33,917 nucleotides of DNA from Cytophagaceae bacterium. Lineage in GTDB: Bacteria > Bacteroidota > Bacteroidia > Bacteroidales > Marinilabiliaceae. The stretch lies in NCBI GenBank assembly GCA_031285765.1, contig JAITVO010000210.1:1-33917 (forward strand), in the 5' to 3' direction. Below are positions 1 through 9,400 of this stretch, piece by piece (position 1 is the stretch's first letter; each line of letters starts with the position of its first letter). The notes beneath the pieces are model-generated. The model was not told the DNA's origin, ran no database searches, and saw only the letters and a list, made by a program, of their open reading frames with translations. The position numbers and the translations under genes are program-made.

Positions 1-360
1 CTTCGGATGATAAAATGCTCATTTACGTTCATGTAAACTGCGCTTTTATCGCCTCGCAAGCCTCAAACTTTGAGTTTTTAGAGGTTCCCTTTATAAACAG
101 TCATATCTTCGATAAAACATTTCGATAAATTAATTTTGAAAGTTTCAGAATTAATACTTGTTGTTATACTGCATAAAGCCTTAATTATAACCGTTTCGTC
201 TTTGATATTTTGATTAATTTTCCCATTTATCTACACTCAAACGAAGTTTCACTCCCCAAGCCTCTTTACCTCACGTTATCTTGAATATTTATAATCAACA
301 TATTATTATTAAAAAAAAATAATACACCTTCTCTCAAAGGAGCATAAAGATAGTACTTAT

Positions 361-795
361 TTACAATTTGATTATACAAAGCAATGCCTCAACTGCTAAT
401 CGGTACGAATCCATTCCAAAGCCTGCAATTACTCCGGCGACAACGGGCGTTATGAAAGAATGATGGCGAAATGTTTCGCGCCGGTAAATATTTGAAATGT
501 GAACTTCAATCACCGGAGAGATAATTGCCGCAACAGCATCGGCAATAGCCAAAGATGTGTGCGTGTAAGCGCCTGCATTCAATATAATTCCGTTCATTCG
601 GAAACCGTCGGCATGGAGGCGGTCAATAATTTCACCTTCAGAGTTCGACTGAAAATAATGAAATGCTATGTCCTTATATTTATTTTTGAGGATTGTCAGA
701 AAATCGTCGAAACTCGTATTCCCGTAGATGTGCGGCTCTCTTACGCCCAGCAAATTGAGGTTGGGACCGTTTATAATTAGAATATCCATTTGCAT
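361..795 (-). CDS. aroQ: 3-dehydroquinate dehydratase, type II
   Basis: Translation carries type II dehydroquinase motifs (INGPNLNLLGVREPHIYG, NSEGEIID, LNAGAYTHTSLAIADA, VIEVHISN); about 144 aa is typical. Confidence 0.96.
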   Translation of the reverse strand: MQMDILIINGPNLNLLGVREPHIYGNTSFDDFLTILKNKYKDIAFHYFQSNSEGEIIDRLHADGFRMNGIILNAGAYTHTSLAIADAVAAIISPVIEVHISNIYRRETFRHHSFITPVVAGVIAGFGMDSYRLAVEALLCIIKL

Positions 796-809
796 AATAT
801 TTGCGGCGA

Positions 810-817
810 CAAAAGTA
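810..817 (-). promoter_or_regulatory. Putative Bacteroidetes -7 box for aroQ (TACTTTTG on minus strand)
   Basis: Matches TAnnTTTG just upstream of the aroQ start; no -33 box confirmed. Confidence 0.45.
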
Positions 818-845
818 CGACAACATTTTTGAAATAAAAAACTGC

Positions 846-853
846 TATCTTTG
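846..853 (+). promoter_or_regulatory. Putative Bacteroidetes -7 box for the alkaline phosphatase gene (TATCTTTG)
   Basis: TATCTTTG lies 32 nt before ATG 885 with a T-rich TTTTTG about 20 nt upstream. Confidence 0.55.
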
Positions 854-884
854 CCGACCTTTATTTACAAGTAATAATACAATT

Positions 885-2558
885 ATGAATACCCGATTTA
901 TTAACAAATCAATAGTTACAATTCTTCTGCTGTTGTCAGCGTGGGGCATCAGCGTGGCGCAAATCTATCAGTATCAGCCTTACCGAAAGAAGGTGCGTGC
1001 TACGAAAAATCTGATTGTGATGATTCCCGATGGCACGTCTATCGGAGTAGTTACGGCAGCTCGCTGGTATAAAGCGTTGAATAATATGGGCGATTTTCTG
1101 CACATCGACCCTTACTTGTGCGGAACGGTGAAAACTTACTGCTCCGATGCACCCATTGGCGATTCGGCGCCCACCACATCGTGCTACATGACGGGGATGC
1201 CGCAGCAGGCGGGCAATGTATCCATTTATCCGCAGGCGCATGGCGAAAGCGATTTGGTTGAAGTTGACTCTACTATGATTTATCAGCCGCTGGCTACCTT
1301 GCTCGAAGCGGCACGGATTGAACAGGGTAAAGCGACAGGATTGGTTGTAACCTGCGAATTTTCCCATGCAACGCCAGCCGACTGCTCGGCGCACCATTAC
1401 AATCGCAATGATTACAATGCAATAGGTTCGCAAATGGTGTATCAGAATCTGGATGTGATGTTTGGCGGCGGCAACAATTGGATTTCGGACGATATGATTG
1501 CCCATTTGAAAAGTAAAAACATCAAATATATTAAGGATGACGCCGCTGCTTTCAGAATTTTGTCCAACGAAAAGGCGTGGGCGCTGTTTGGCGAAATGGA
1601 ATTGCCTTTTGATTTAGACCGCGACATCGTGCAAGTGCCGTCGCTTGAGGATATGACGCGGAAAGCGCTTGATATTCTTTCGCAAAACGAACGTGGTTTT
1701 TTTATGATGGTCGAAGGCAGTAAGGTGGACTGGGCGGCTCATGCCAACGACGCCGTTGCATGCATCACCGAGTTTATTGCTTTTGACAATGCTGTGGGCG
1801 CAGCCATCGAATTTGCACAAAAAGACGGTAATACAACAGTTGTAATTCTTCCCGACCATGGAAACAGCGGTTTTACTACAGGTAATTACAATCTGCAAGG
1901 TTATGCCAAAGCAAGTTTGGAGCAACTTTTCGAAAACGTATCGAAATTTAGAAAGACTTCGGAAGGAATGGAGCAGTTGCTCATCAACGAAAAGCCCGAA
2001 AATTTGCGACATATTATTAAGGAATACACCAGCATCGAAATCACCGATGAGGAATACGACAAGCTGTTGAACTCGAAAAATTATCATGTTGAAGATTATA
2101 CCAAAGTGGGCGACAATCCCAACATGCAGGCTACACTTGCGCAAATTATGAACGCGCGAACATACTTTGGTTTTACGACGGGTGGACACACAGGCGAGGA
2201 AGTTTTTCTGGCGGCTTATCATCCGCAGAGCGACATTCCGCTTGGAATGAATACAAATATCGAAATCAATCGTTACTTTTCGGATGTAATGGGTTTGGAA
2301 ACCAAATTGCCCGAACTGACTAATCGGATTTTTGCCAAACATCAGAATGTTTTTAATGGTTATTCGATGATTATTGATAAATCGGACAACAAGACCGTGC
2401 TTATCGTTAAAAATAAAAAGAAAACTTTAGAGATACCCGCCTTTAAATCGATTGCCACACTCAACGGAAAGCCGTTTGATATTGGCTCGGTGGTTATTTA
2501 TATTGACAAGAATGATACTTTTTATTTGCCCAAAGCGCTGAGGGAGGTGATAAAATAG
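885..2558 (+). CDS. Alkaline phosphatase (secreted)
   Basis: GDSAPTTSCYMTG nucleophile motif, VILPDHGNSG, GGHTGEEVFLAAY; signal peptide MNTRFINKSIVTILLLLSAWGISVAQ. Start moved from 801 to 885 because of the signal peptide and the -7 box at 846. Confidence 0.93.
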   Translation: MNTRFINKSIVTILLLLSAWGISVAQIYQYQPYRKKVRATKNLIVMIPDGTSIGVVTAARWYKALNNMGDFLHIDPYLCGTVKTYCSDAPIGDSAPTTSCYMTGMPQQAGNVSIYPQAHGESDLVEVDSTMIYQPLATLLEAARIEQGKATGLVVTCEFSHATPADCSAHHYNRNDYNAIGSQMVYQNLDVMFGGGNNWISDDMIAHLKSKNIKYIKDDAAAFRILSNEKAWALFGEMELPFDLDRDIVQVPSLEDMTRKALDILSQNERGFFMMVEGSKVDWAAHANDAVACITEFIAFDNAVGAAIEFAQKDGNTTVVILPDHGNSGFTTGNYNLQGYAKASLEQLFENVSKFRKTSEGMEQLLINEKPENLRHIIKEYTSIEITDEEYDKLLNSKNYHVEDYTKVGDNPNMQATLAQIMNARTYFGFTTGGHTGEEVFLAAYHPQSDIPLGMNTNIEINRYFSDVMGLETKLPELTNRIFAKHQNVFNGYSMIIDKSDNKTVLIVKNKKKTLEIPAFKSIATLNGKPFDIGSVVIYIDKNDTFYLPKALREVIK

Positions 2559-2606
2559 AATTGATACTGTATATTTTTTTTTTTGAAAACAGATAACACG
2601 ATGACT

Positions 2607-2624
2607 ATCGCAATTTTTTGCGAT
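2607..2624. terminator. Small hairpin ATCGCAA-TTTT-TTGCGAT downstream of alkaline phosphatase
   Basis: Perfect 7-bp stem with 4-nt loop 49 nt after the stop codon; no clear U-tract. Confidence 0.35.
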
Positions 2625-3023
2625 TATTATAAAAACAATAATGATGCATATATAAATGATTGTCTGTAAGAATCCGCGTTCTTATAATCTCATTTGTTCT
2701 GCAATACACTTTCCCCGTTTCCAAAAATTGTATTTATAACGGTGAAATCAGTAGATCTATTTATGCGAATCAGCAGTTGAATTTTGGCTACCACGTCTGT
2801 GTTATCCATTTTTCATTATCGTCAGCTAAAGCTAACGGTAATGAAATCCACATTTATATAGCTTTAGCCCAAAATATAAAAAACAGGCTTATACTCTTGA
2901 TTCACATTATTTATGAATGATAACTTCGTTTAAAGTTTCCTTTCGGATTGAACCTTTCATCGATTTTGATGTTTGTTTCGTACATTGAGAGAAAATTATT
3001 GAGCAATCATTCTCTATTTTTTC

Positions 3024-3031
3024 TATTTTTG
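3024..3031 (+). promoter_or_regulatory. Putative -7 box (TATTTTTG) for the DUF3078 gene
   Basis: Matches TAnnTTTG about 55 nt before ATG 3085. Confidence 0.45.
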
Positions 3032-3084
3032 CACCTTGTTTACAGGCAAAAAAACAGTTTATTCACATTAAAACTAAAATAGCA

Positions 3085-3981
3085 ATGAAACGTATTTTTT
3101 TTAGAAACGTACTGTTGGCAGCGCTACTAAGTACCGCTGCCCCCAACATCGCCCTTGCACAGCAGCCGGACAGCATTAAACAATGGAAACTTGGTGGCGA
3201 TGTGTCGTTCAGCATGTCGCAGATTAAACTGGATAATTGGGCGGCGGGAGGTAAAAACTCCATTACCGGAACTTTTATGGCAAACGGTTTTGCCAATTAC
3301 GAGAAAAACAAAAGCAGCTGGGCTAACTCTCTGTTTATTGGCTATGGATGGAACAAGCAGCAGGACGATAACTTGACCAAAACTGACGACCGTCTTCTCC
3401 TGTCTTCCAAATACGGTTATGCAGCAGGGAAAAACTGGCATTATTCGGCTTTAGCCGATTTTAAAACCCAGATGGCAATTGGGTACAAAGACCCGCCTAC
3501 AAATACAATTAAGGTGTCGGAGTGGCTGGCGCCTGCCTATTTGCTTGCATCTTTGGGGATGGACTACAAACCAAACGACAATTTCTCGCTCTACATTTCG
3601 CCGCTTACCTCCAAAATGACGTTTGTAATGAACGACAGCCTTTCGAATGCCGGCGCATACGGAGTTGAACCCAACGAATCATTCAGAGCTGAATATGGAG
3701 CTTACATAAAATCGGTTTACAAAAAGGATAATATCCTGAAAAATCTGGACTTCTTTACGCGCCTTGATTTGTTCTCAAATTTGCTGAATACGCCGCAGAA
3801 TATTGACGTTGACTGGGAAATAAGGCTTAATTACCGTTTTACCAAATATCTAACAGCCGTAGCTGCTCTTAACTTTCTTTACGACGACGATACCAAAACA
3901 GTGGATGAAAATGGTAAAGAAGGCGGAGCACAACTGCAAACCAAACAGCTGCTCGGCTTTGGAATTAATGTTAAATTTTAA
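3085..3981 (+). CDS. DUF3078-family protein (predicted outer-membrane/secreted)
   Basis: Signal peptide and WKLGGDVSFSMSQIKLDNWAAGGKNSITG...F start typical of DUF3078 proteins; beta-rich with terminal Phe. Confidence 0.8.
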   Translation: MKRIFFRNVLLAALLSTAAPNIALAQQPDSIKQWKLGGDVSFSMSQIKLDNWAAGGKNSITGTFMANGFANYEKNKSSWANSLFIGYGWNKQQDDNLTKTDDRLLLSSKYGYAAGKNWHYSALADFKTQMAIGYKDPPTNTIKVSEWLAPAYLLASLGMDYKPNDNFSLYISPLTSKMTFVMNDSLSNAGAYGVEPNESFRAEYGAYIKSVYKKDNILKNLDFFTRLDLFSNLLNTPQNIDVDWEIRLNYRFTKYLTAVAALNFLYDDDTKTVDENGKEGGAQLQTKQLLGFGINVKF

Positions 3982-4043
3982 TTGATAGTTGAAAATTATT
4001 TTTTTTCTTTGCAACATTTAATTTTAACCTTGTAAGAAACGCT

Positions 4044-4838
4044 ATGAAAAAGATTTTTTTTAATGTATCAATGATTTTATGCATAGCAGTCGTTGTTGCA
4101 TTCGCAAGTTGTGAAAAAAACATCGGAAACAGAAATCTCGACGATGGCATGTTTTTCCCTATTAAAGCCACCGTTGAAAACGGAAACGGTTACAACGAAA
4201 AAATCAATGCTGTAAAGGCGCTGCTGCCGCAGTACGAAACGGACACTGTAATAACAAAAAGCGGGAGTGGCACGATAATAACAACAAGCGTAATCGGTAT
4301 TCATGCTTTGGCAAGCACTCCTTACGGCAATGGCAAGTTTACTATAAATTTACCCAATGTTGTTGATAGCAAATACTTTCTCAATCCATTTGAGATATTT
4401 GAATTTCGTGAAGATGGGGCAACCATAAGCGCCCCATCTGTTAAAATGGCAACCTTACCCGAATTTACGGCATACAGAGATGCTGTTCCAAGTGGATATA
4501 TTCTTCATTCCTCTTATGTGCAAAACAAAGAAAAAGAGCCTGTAACAGGCTATGACGCCATATTTTTGTATGCCGACAGAGATGTAGATATTACAGGAGA
4601 GGACAGGGTAGAATTAAACGAAAACGATCCCGTTGTTTGGGCGTACAGATACAGTCTTTCCATAAAAAAAGGATGGAACATTGTATATTATTTTGCAGGA
4701 AATATAAAGGACGCCAATCCTGAAAAAGAAATAATCACTACGGTTGCTCCCGAAGGTATGAAGTGGTATTATTATGAATACAGTGTGCAGCCCAAATCAC
4801 TCATCAAATCAAAATCAATATTCGACAGGCTGAACTGA
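4044..4838 (+). CDS. Hypothetical lipoprotein
   Basis: Type II signal peptide with lipobox VAFASC; no domain recognised by eye. Confidence 0.8.
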   Translation: MKKIFFNVSMILCIAVVVAFASCEKNIGNRNLDDGMFFPIKATVENGNGYNEKINAVKALLPQYETDTVITKSGSGTIITTSVIGIHALASTPYGNGKFTINLPNVVDSKYFLNPFEIFEFREDGATISAPSVKMATLPEFTAYRDAVPSGYILHSSYVQNKEKEPVTGYDAIFLYADRDVDITGEDRVELNENDPVVWAYRYSLSIKKGWNIVYYFAGNIKDANPEKEIITTVAPEGMKWYYYEYSVQPKSLIKSKSIFDRLN

Positions 4839-6244
4839 TGACCGACCACGATACTATTTGTGCCATTGCCACCGCACCGGGGTCTGGCGCTATTGCTGTT
4901 ATCCGCGTTTCTGGAAAGAATGCTTTTACGATTTTTGATAAAATATTCGTCCCTGCCGCAAAGGGAAAAACGGTATCGGAGCAGGCTGCCAATACTGTTC
5001 GATTTGGCGCTGTTACCGACGATGCAAAGATTATCGACGAAGCGCTTGTTACCGTTTTCTGCGCACCACATTCGTTTACGGGCGAAGATACTGTAGAAAT
5101 AGCCTGCCACGGTTCGGCGTACATTCAGCAACAGATTATTCAGCTACTGATTGCAAAAGGTTGTCGATTGGCACAGCCCGGCGAGTTTACGCAGCGTGCG
5201 TTTATGAATGGCAAAATGGATTTAAGTCAGGCCGAAGCCGTTGCCGACCTTATTGCATCGCAAACCGAAGCATCGCGGCGTGTTGCCCTGCAACAAATGC
5301 GTGGCGGATTTTCGTCGGAACTCGTACGCTTGCGCGAACAGTTGCTTTGGTTTATTTCGCTTATCGAACTCGAACTTGATTTCGGCGAAGAAGACGTAGA
5401 ATTTGCCGACCGCAGTCAGCTCAACCATCTGGTTAATGAAATCACTGCGCACATCGCAAAATTAATTAACTCTTTTGCGCTGGGCAATGCCATCAAGAAC
5501 GGAATCCCCGTTGCCATTGTGGGACACACCAACGTGGGAAAAAGTACACTGCTCAACCGGCTGCTGAACGAAGAACGCGCCATTGTGTCCAACATTCACG
5601 GCACCACGCGCGATGCCATTGAAGACGCCGTAAACATCAAAGGCATTATGTTTCGCTTTATTGATACGGCAGGAATCCGCTCCACCGATGACGAAATCGA
5701 GAATTTGGGCATCCAAATTACTTACAGCAAAATAAAACAGGCATCCGTAGTGCTGCTCATGGTTGATATTACCGACAGCGACCATAAAATTCGTGAAGCA
5801 ATAGCTAATATTCTCGAAAACATCAATGCCGAGCGTCAGCGCTTGCTTGTTATAGCAAATAAAACCGACTTAGACAACGAAGAAAGCCTTGCACATCGTT
5901 TGGCGCAATTGCAACTGCCTGTTCCCCAAAAGGATATTATCACCATCTCTGCCAAACATAACAGAAACATTGAGCAACTTGTCAACGTCCTGCTCAACCA
6001 CGTAAATATGCAGGCGCTCGACAATAACGAAACAATCGTAACCAACGCCCGCCATTACGAAGCGCTCCGCAATGCGCTCGAAAGCCTTGAACGAGTAAAA
6101 ACAGGACTTGCTGATGGCATATCGGGCGATTTTCTGGCGCAGGATATCAGAGAAGCGCTCCATTTCATCGGCGAAATCACAGGTGAAATTTCTACTGATG
6201 AAATTCTTGGAAACATATTCAGCAAGTTTTGCATCGGGAAATAA
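4838..6244 (+). CDS. mnmE: tRNA modification GTPase MnmE (TrmE/ThdF)
   Basis: GxxxxGKS P-loop (VGHTNVGKSTLLN), DTAGIR, NKTDL and the conserved C-terminal FCIGK motif. Confidence 0.98.
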   Translation: MTDHDTICAIATAPGSGAIAVIRVSGKNAFTIFDKIFVPAAKGKTVSEQAANTVRFGAVTDDAKIIDEALVTVFCAPHSFTGEDTVEIACHGSAYIQQQIIQLLIAKGCRLAQPGEFTQRAFMNGKMDLSQAEAVADLIASQTEASRRVALQQMRGGFSSELVRLREQLLWFISLIELELDFGEEDVEFADRSQLNHLVNEITAHIAKLINSFALGNAIKNGIPVAIVGHTNVGKSTLLNRLLNEERAIVSNIHGTTRDAIEDAVNIKGIMFRFIDTAGIRSTDDEIENLGIQITYSKIKQASVVLLMVDITDSDHKIREAIANILENINAERQRLLVIANKTDLDNEESLAHRLAQLQLPVPQKDIITISAKHNRNIEQLVNVLLNHVNMQALDNNETIVTNARHYEALRNALESLERVKTGLADGISGDFLAQDIREALHFIGEITGEISTDEILGNIFSKFCIGK

Positions 6245-6371
6245 TCCTAAAAATAGACCATAATTCAAGAGCAAACAATATGCTTAAATACAGCTATTTA
6301 ACCGTATTTTATCAATAAAATTCTTATCATTATATATTGTTTTTTATAGATATTTTGCGTATTTTTGTACC

Positions 6372-6398
6372 GCATTTGTACCACGATGGTACAAGTGC
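6372..6398. repeat. Inverted repeat GCATTTGTACC-ACGAT-GGTACAAGTGC
   Basis: 11-nt arms with one mismatch around a 5-nt loop, in the mnmE downstream region. Confidence 0.7.
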
Positions 6399-6491
6399 AA
6401 AAAGCCAATAAGAAGTTATGCAATGTTTTTACGCTAATTTACATTAACTTATAGTAATTAGCAATAAAATTAGTGCAAATATAAACAAAGT

Positions 6492-7083
6492 GGTGGTGAT
6501 GTAAAAAGTATGCTGCTATAAATATTTGACAATTAGACAAAAATGGACTATTTTTGTATATGCAAATAAAAATTACCCTTCATTGTCCTAATTGCCAAAG
6601 TTCAAAAGTAAAGAAAAACGGTAATAAAATCAATAGTAAGCAAAATATATGTGTAAATCCTGTCATCGTCAATTCATTGGCGACCATGCGTTATTCTATA
6701 AGGGATGTCATTCAAGCATTATACGTCGAATATTGTTGATGCCGGTCAGGGGTATTGGTATCAGGGATGTTTCTATTATAGAAGGAATCAGCATCAGGAA
6801 AGTTTTGTCGGTGCTGGTCAAATCAACATACGTCATAAAACCGCAACAGACTCATTATGAATCATTGGAAGTTGATGAGTTTTAGACTTATGTAGAAAAG
6901 AAATACAATAAAGTATGGCTCACCTATGCATATGATCGTGAAAGTGGAGAAATAGTGGCATATGTTGGGGTAAGAGCAATTTGAAAACAGCAAGAGCCTT
7001 GCGGAAGAAACTTACAGAATTAGGTGTCACTTATAGAAAGATTTGTACGGATGATTGGCAAAGTTTTGTGACCACTTTCAAAG
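6492..7083 (+). pseudogene. IS1-family element remnant (disrupted transposase)
   Basis: Zinc-finger N-terminus MQIKITLHCPNCQSSKVKKNGNK, then KSCHRQFIGDHALFYKGC in another frame, SLEVDEF-stop-TYVEKKYNKVWLTYAYDRESGEIVAYV and KTARALRKKLTELGVTYRKICTDDWQSFVTTF in further frames; ends at the junction with IS630-type sequence. Left end resembles GGTGGTGATGTAAAAAGTATG. Confidence 0.85.
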
Positions 7084-7499
7084 AAGACAATCACGTTCTT
7101 CACACTCTGCCGGTCGGCTTCGATGGTCTTGCGTATCGTTTCCTCGTCGGCTTCCCTGCTTATAACAGGCTTGGCTCCCTGCCCCGGACGGTTCTCCAAT
7201 CCATTGATGCCGTCGGTTAGGAACCGGTTCACCCATTTGTGGATGGACTGTTGGCATAAATCCACTTTCAACGCTATTTGTGGTGAACTCAAGCCTTGTG
7301 ACTTCAAGAGAACGGCATGGCAGCGCTGGCGAAGGAAATGCGCCCGACCATACTTGTACCCATTCTCCAGAAGCCGTATCTGCTCCGCAGACAAATCTAT
7401 TGATTTGATCTTTCCCATACTTATATTTGATTTCAGTACGGGAATAACGCTTATGGAGACTGAAAATTATCATTTAAACTAATTTTGTTGAACTACTTA
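7084..7499 (-). pseudogene. IS630-family transposase remnant (N-terminal HTH part only)
   Basis: MGKIKSIDLSAEQIRLLENGYKYGRAHFLRQRCHAVLLKSQGLSSPQIALKVDLCQQSIHKWVNRFLTDGINGLENRPGQGAKPV is IS630-type HTH; no DDE part, truncated against IS1 sequence near 7084. Confidence 0.8.
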
Positions 7500-7756
7500 A
7501 TTATTGAATAATCTCTATAGCTGACAGAATAAATAGCAAAACTATGTAGCTTTAGCCAAATATTGTTGTTTATATTTTTAATCGAATCACATATTTGATT
7601 GCAGTAGCGTATCATACTTCGTCAATGCGATGCACTCTATAAAGCATGTTGCCTTAAGATCTCATCCAAATGAAAAGATGGGGGTGTTGCTATTTTATAT
7701 TTTCCATCCAACAAAGATATGGATTGGAGCAAAATAGTATAGAATTTAAGGTTTAA

Positions 7757-8578
7757 TCATTTTTTTGCTACTACCAGCAGTCCTGTCCCTTTCTTGTGTT
7801 TTGTTGTTACATCAATACAATTCAAAATAAAAGCAAAGGGGTAGGTAAGGATATAATAAAACGGGAGCAGAATAAACAGGTATTTGGTTTTGTTAAGCAT
7901 TAGAATTGGATATTTCATTGAGAGTTTCCATGCGATGTTTCCGGGTATGCCATACGTGTAGCGCGATTCAACGTGGCTAAAACCGGCGCGTTTCAGTTTT
8001 ACCTCAATATCCTGCATGTTGTATCCGTTACGTACATGTTCGTCGACGAAGCCTGCAACTCCATGGTTGTGGCTGTGATGATGCGTATCGGAACCACCAC
8101 AGTCGGAAGGTGTTGAAATTATCAGTACGCCATTCTCCCTGAGCGCTTGATAAAAATTACGCATCACCTGTTCATCATCTTCAATATGCTCCATTACATC
8201 AATTGCAAGTATCACATCAAATTCATAAACATTATTGATGCGGGTAAGGTCGGCCTCTTTGAAATTAACTCTTAAATTAAGGTTCATATCGAAGAAAAAT
8301 TTATTGCAGTCAGCTACCTGTTCCGGCTTTATGTCGAAACCTGAGATTACCCAATCTTCGCCTATATTAGAGAGCCACCAAACGTACTGCCCAAATCCGG
8401 AGCCTGCATCGAGCGCAGAGGCATTGGGGCGACCGGTTTTTGCCCATCGTTTTACCTCGCGGTGTACATACCACGAGCGCAGCAGCAGCAAGTCGAGCAG
8501 CCAATAAAAGAATATACGTAGCTGGGGTGTTTTATTAAAAATCTTTCCAAGTGATTTTTTAACAGGATCGTATTGCAT
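7757..8578 (-). CDS. Class I SAM-dependent methyltransferase
   Basis: ALDAGSGFGQYVWWL motif I, FDVILAIDVMEHIEDDEQVMRN motif, C-terminal hydrophobic segment. Confidence 0.88.
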   Translation of the reverse strand: MQYDPVKKSLGKIFNKTPQLRIFFYWLLDLLLLRSWYVHREVKRWAKTGRPNASALDAGSGFGQYVWWLSNIGEDWVISGFDIKPEQVADCNKFFFDMNLNLRVNFKEADLTRINNVYEFDVILAIDVMEHIEDDEQVMRNFYQALRENGVLIISTPSDCGGSDTHHHSHNHGVAGFVDEHVRNGYNMQDIEVKLKRAGFSHVESRYTYGIPGNIAWKLSMKYPILMLNKTKYLFILLPFYYILTYPFAFILNCIDVTTKHKKGTGLLVVAKK

Positions 8579-8793
8579 AGTTTATAAGTTTTATTCAAAT
8601 AGTTTTTTACAAAAGTCAAAAAGAGTTTATTACGCACTCTTTCAGCAAACAACCGCCAAAAGTAGTTTATATACAAAAAAAGCAAGCGATACCAAAAAAA
8701 ATATGCCAAATGTGCACAATATCGGAACTTGCTAACCTTTATACTATGTAGTTAAATGTTGTCTGTGCGCTTGTTACTCTCCATTCTTCACTT

Positions 8794-9399
8794 TCACAGG
8801 CACATTGTTCCCGCCACCACAACTGTACCCCACAAGTAGCCGGTGTAAACTTGCGTGGGATTGTGAGCGCCTAAATAAAGACGCGCTGAAGCTGTGATGG
8901 CTGCTACCATCAGCAACAGCAGAAGCCAAAGATTAATGTGTCCCGAATCGTAATGCGACGCCAGCGCTAACATGCCACCTGTAACACCTCCAATGCCAAT
9001 CATGTGGATACTTATTTTCCAGAAAAATGAAATAATGGACGCCGACATCACTGCTATCAGCGATGCGATGACAAACTTTTGTATCATCATCGGAACGCCC
9101 ATTTTCTTTAGTACCACAAAACCGATGTAATAAAAGATGCTTGTGAGAAGAATGGGGAGGAAGCGCTCGCGGGCGGTTTTCATCTCAAAACTTTTGATAA
9201 CCTTAAACTGATAAAGCAGTGGCAATATGGCTACCGGAAATCCGCACGTGGTGGTGAAGATTACCGTGTAGAGAATTGTGCGGGCTTCGGGTGGCATAAA
9301 TGAAATGTGCGTTCCCGAATTAAAAACCAGAAACATCCAGATGGTGGGCATCAGCATGGGATGAAACAGCACGGATACAACGAGCGCTACTATTCGCAT
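8794..9399 (-). CDS. PAP2-like integral membrane protein
   Basis: Multiple TM segments and SARLYLGAHNPTQVYTGYLWG resembling the third PAP2 motif. Confidence 0.65.
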   Translation of the reverse strand: MRIVALVVSVLFHPMLMPTIWMFLVFNSGTHISFMPPEARTILYTVIFTTTCGFPVAILPLLYQFKVIKSFEMKTARERFLPILLTSIFYYIGFVVLKKMGVPMMIQKFVIASLIAVMSASIISFFWKISIHMIGIGGVTGGMLALASHYDSGHINLWLLLLLMVAAITASARLYLGAHNPTQVYTGYLWGTVVVAGTMCL

Positions 9400-9400
9400 A

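Noticed and set aside
1-130. Possible repeat with CTCAAA-C-TTTGAG stem at the left edge
   Set aside because: Only a 6-bp stem and no second copy seen in the window; not enough to call.
936-1505. Long antisense ORF inside the alkaline phosphatase gene (189 aa)
   Set aside because: Shadow frame of a well-supported gene; no recognisable domain or start context. The same applies to 1614-2342, 12158-12793, 19681-20400 and other antisense ORFs.
2660-2920. 86-aa ORF in the intergenic region
   Set aside because: Overlaps the GGCTAAAGCC-type repeat, no ribosome-binding site or family resemblance.
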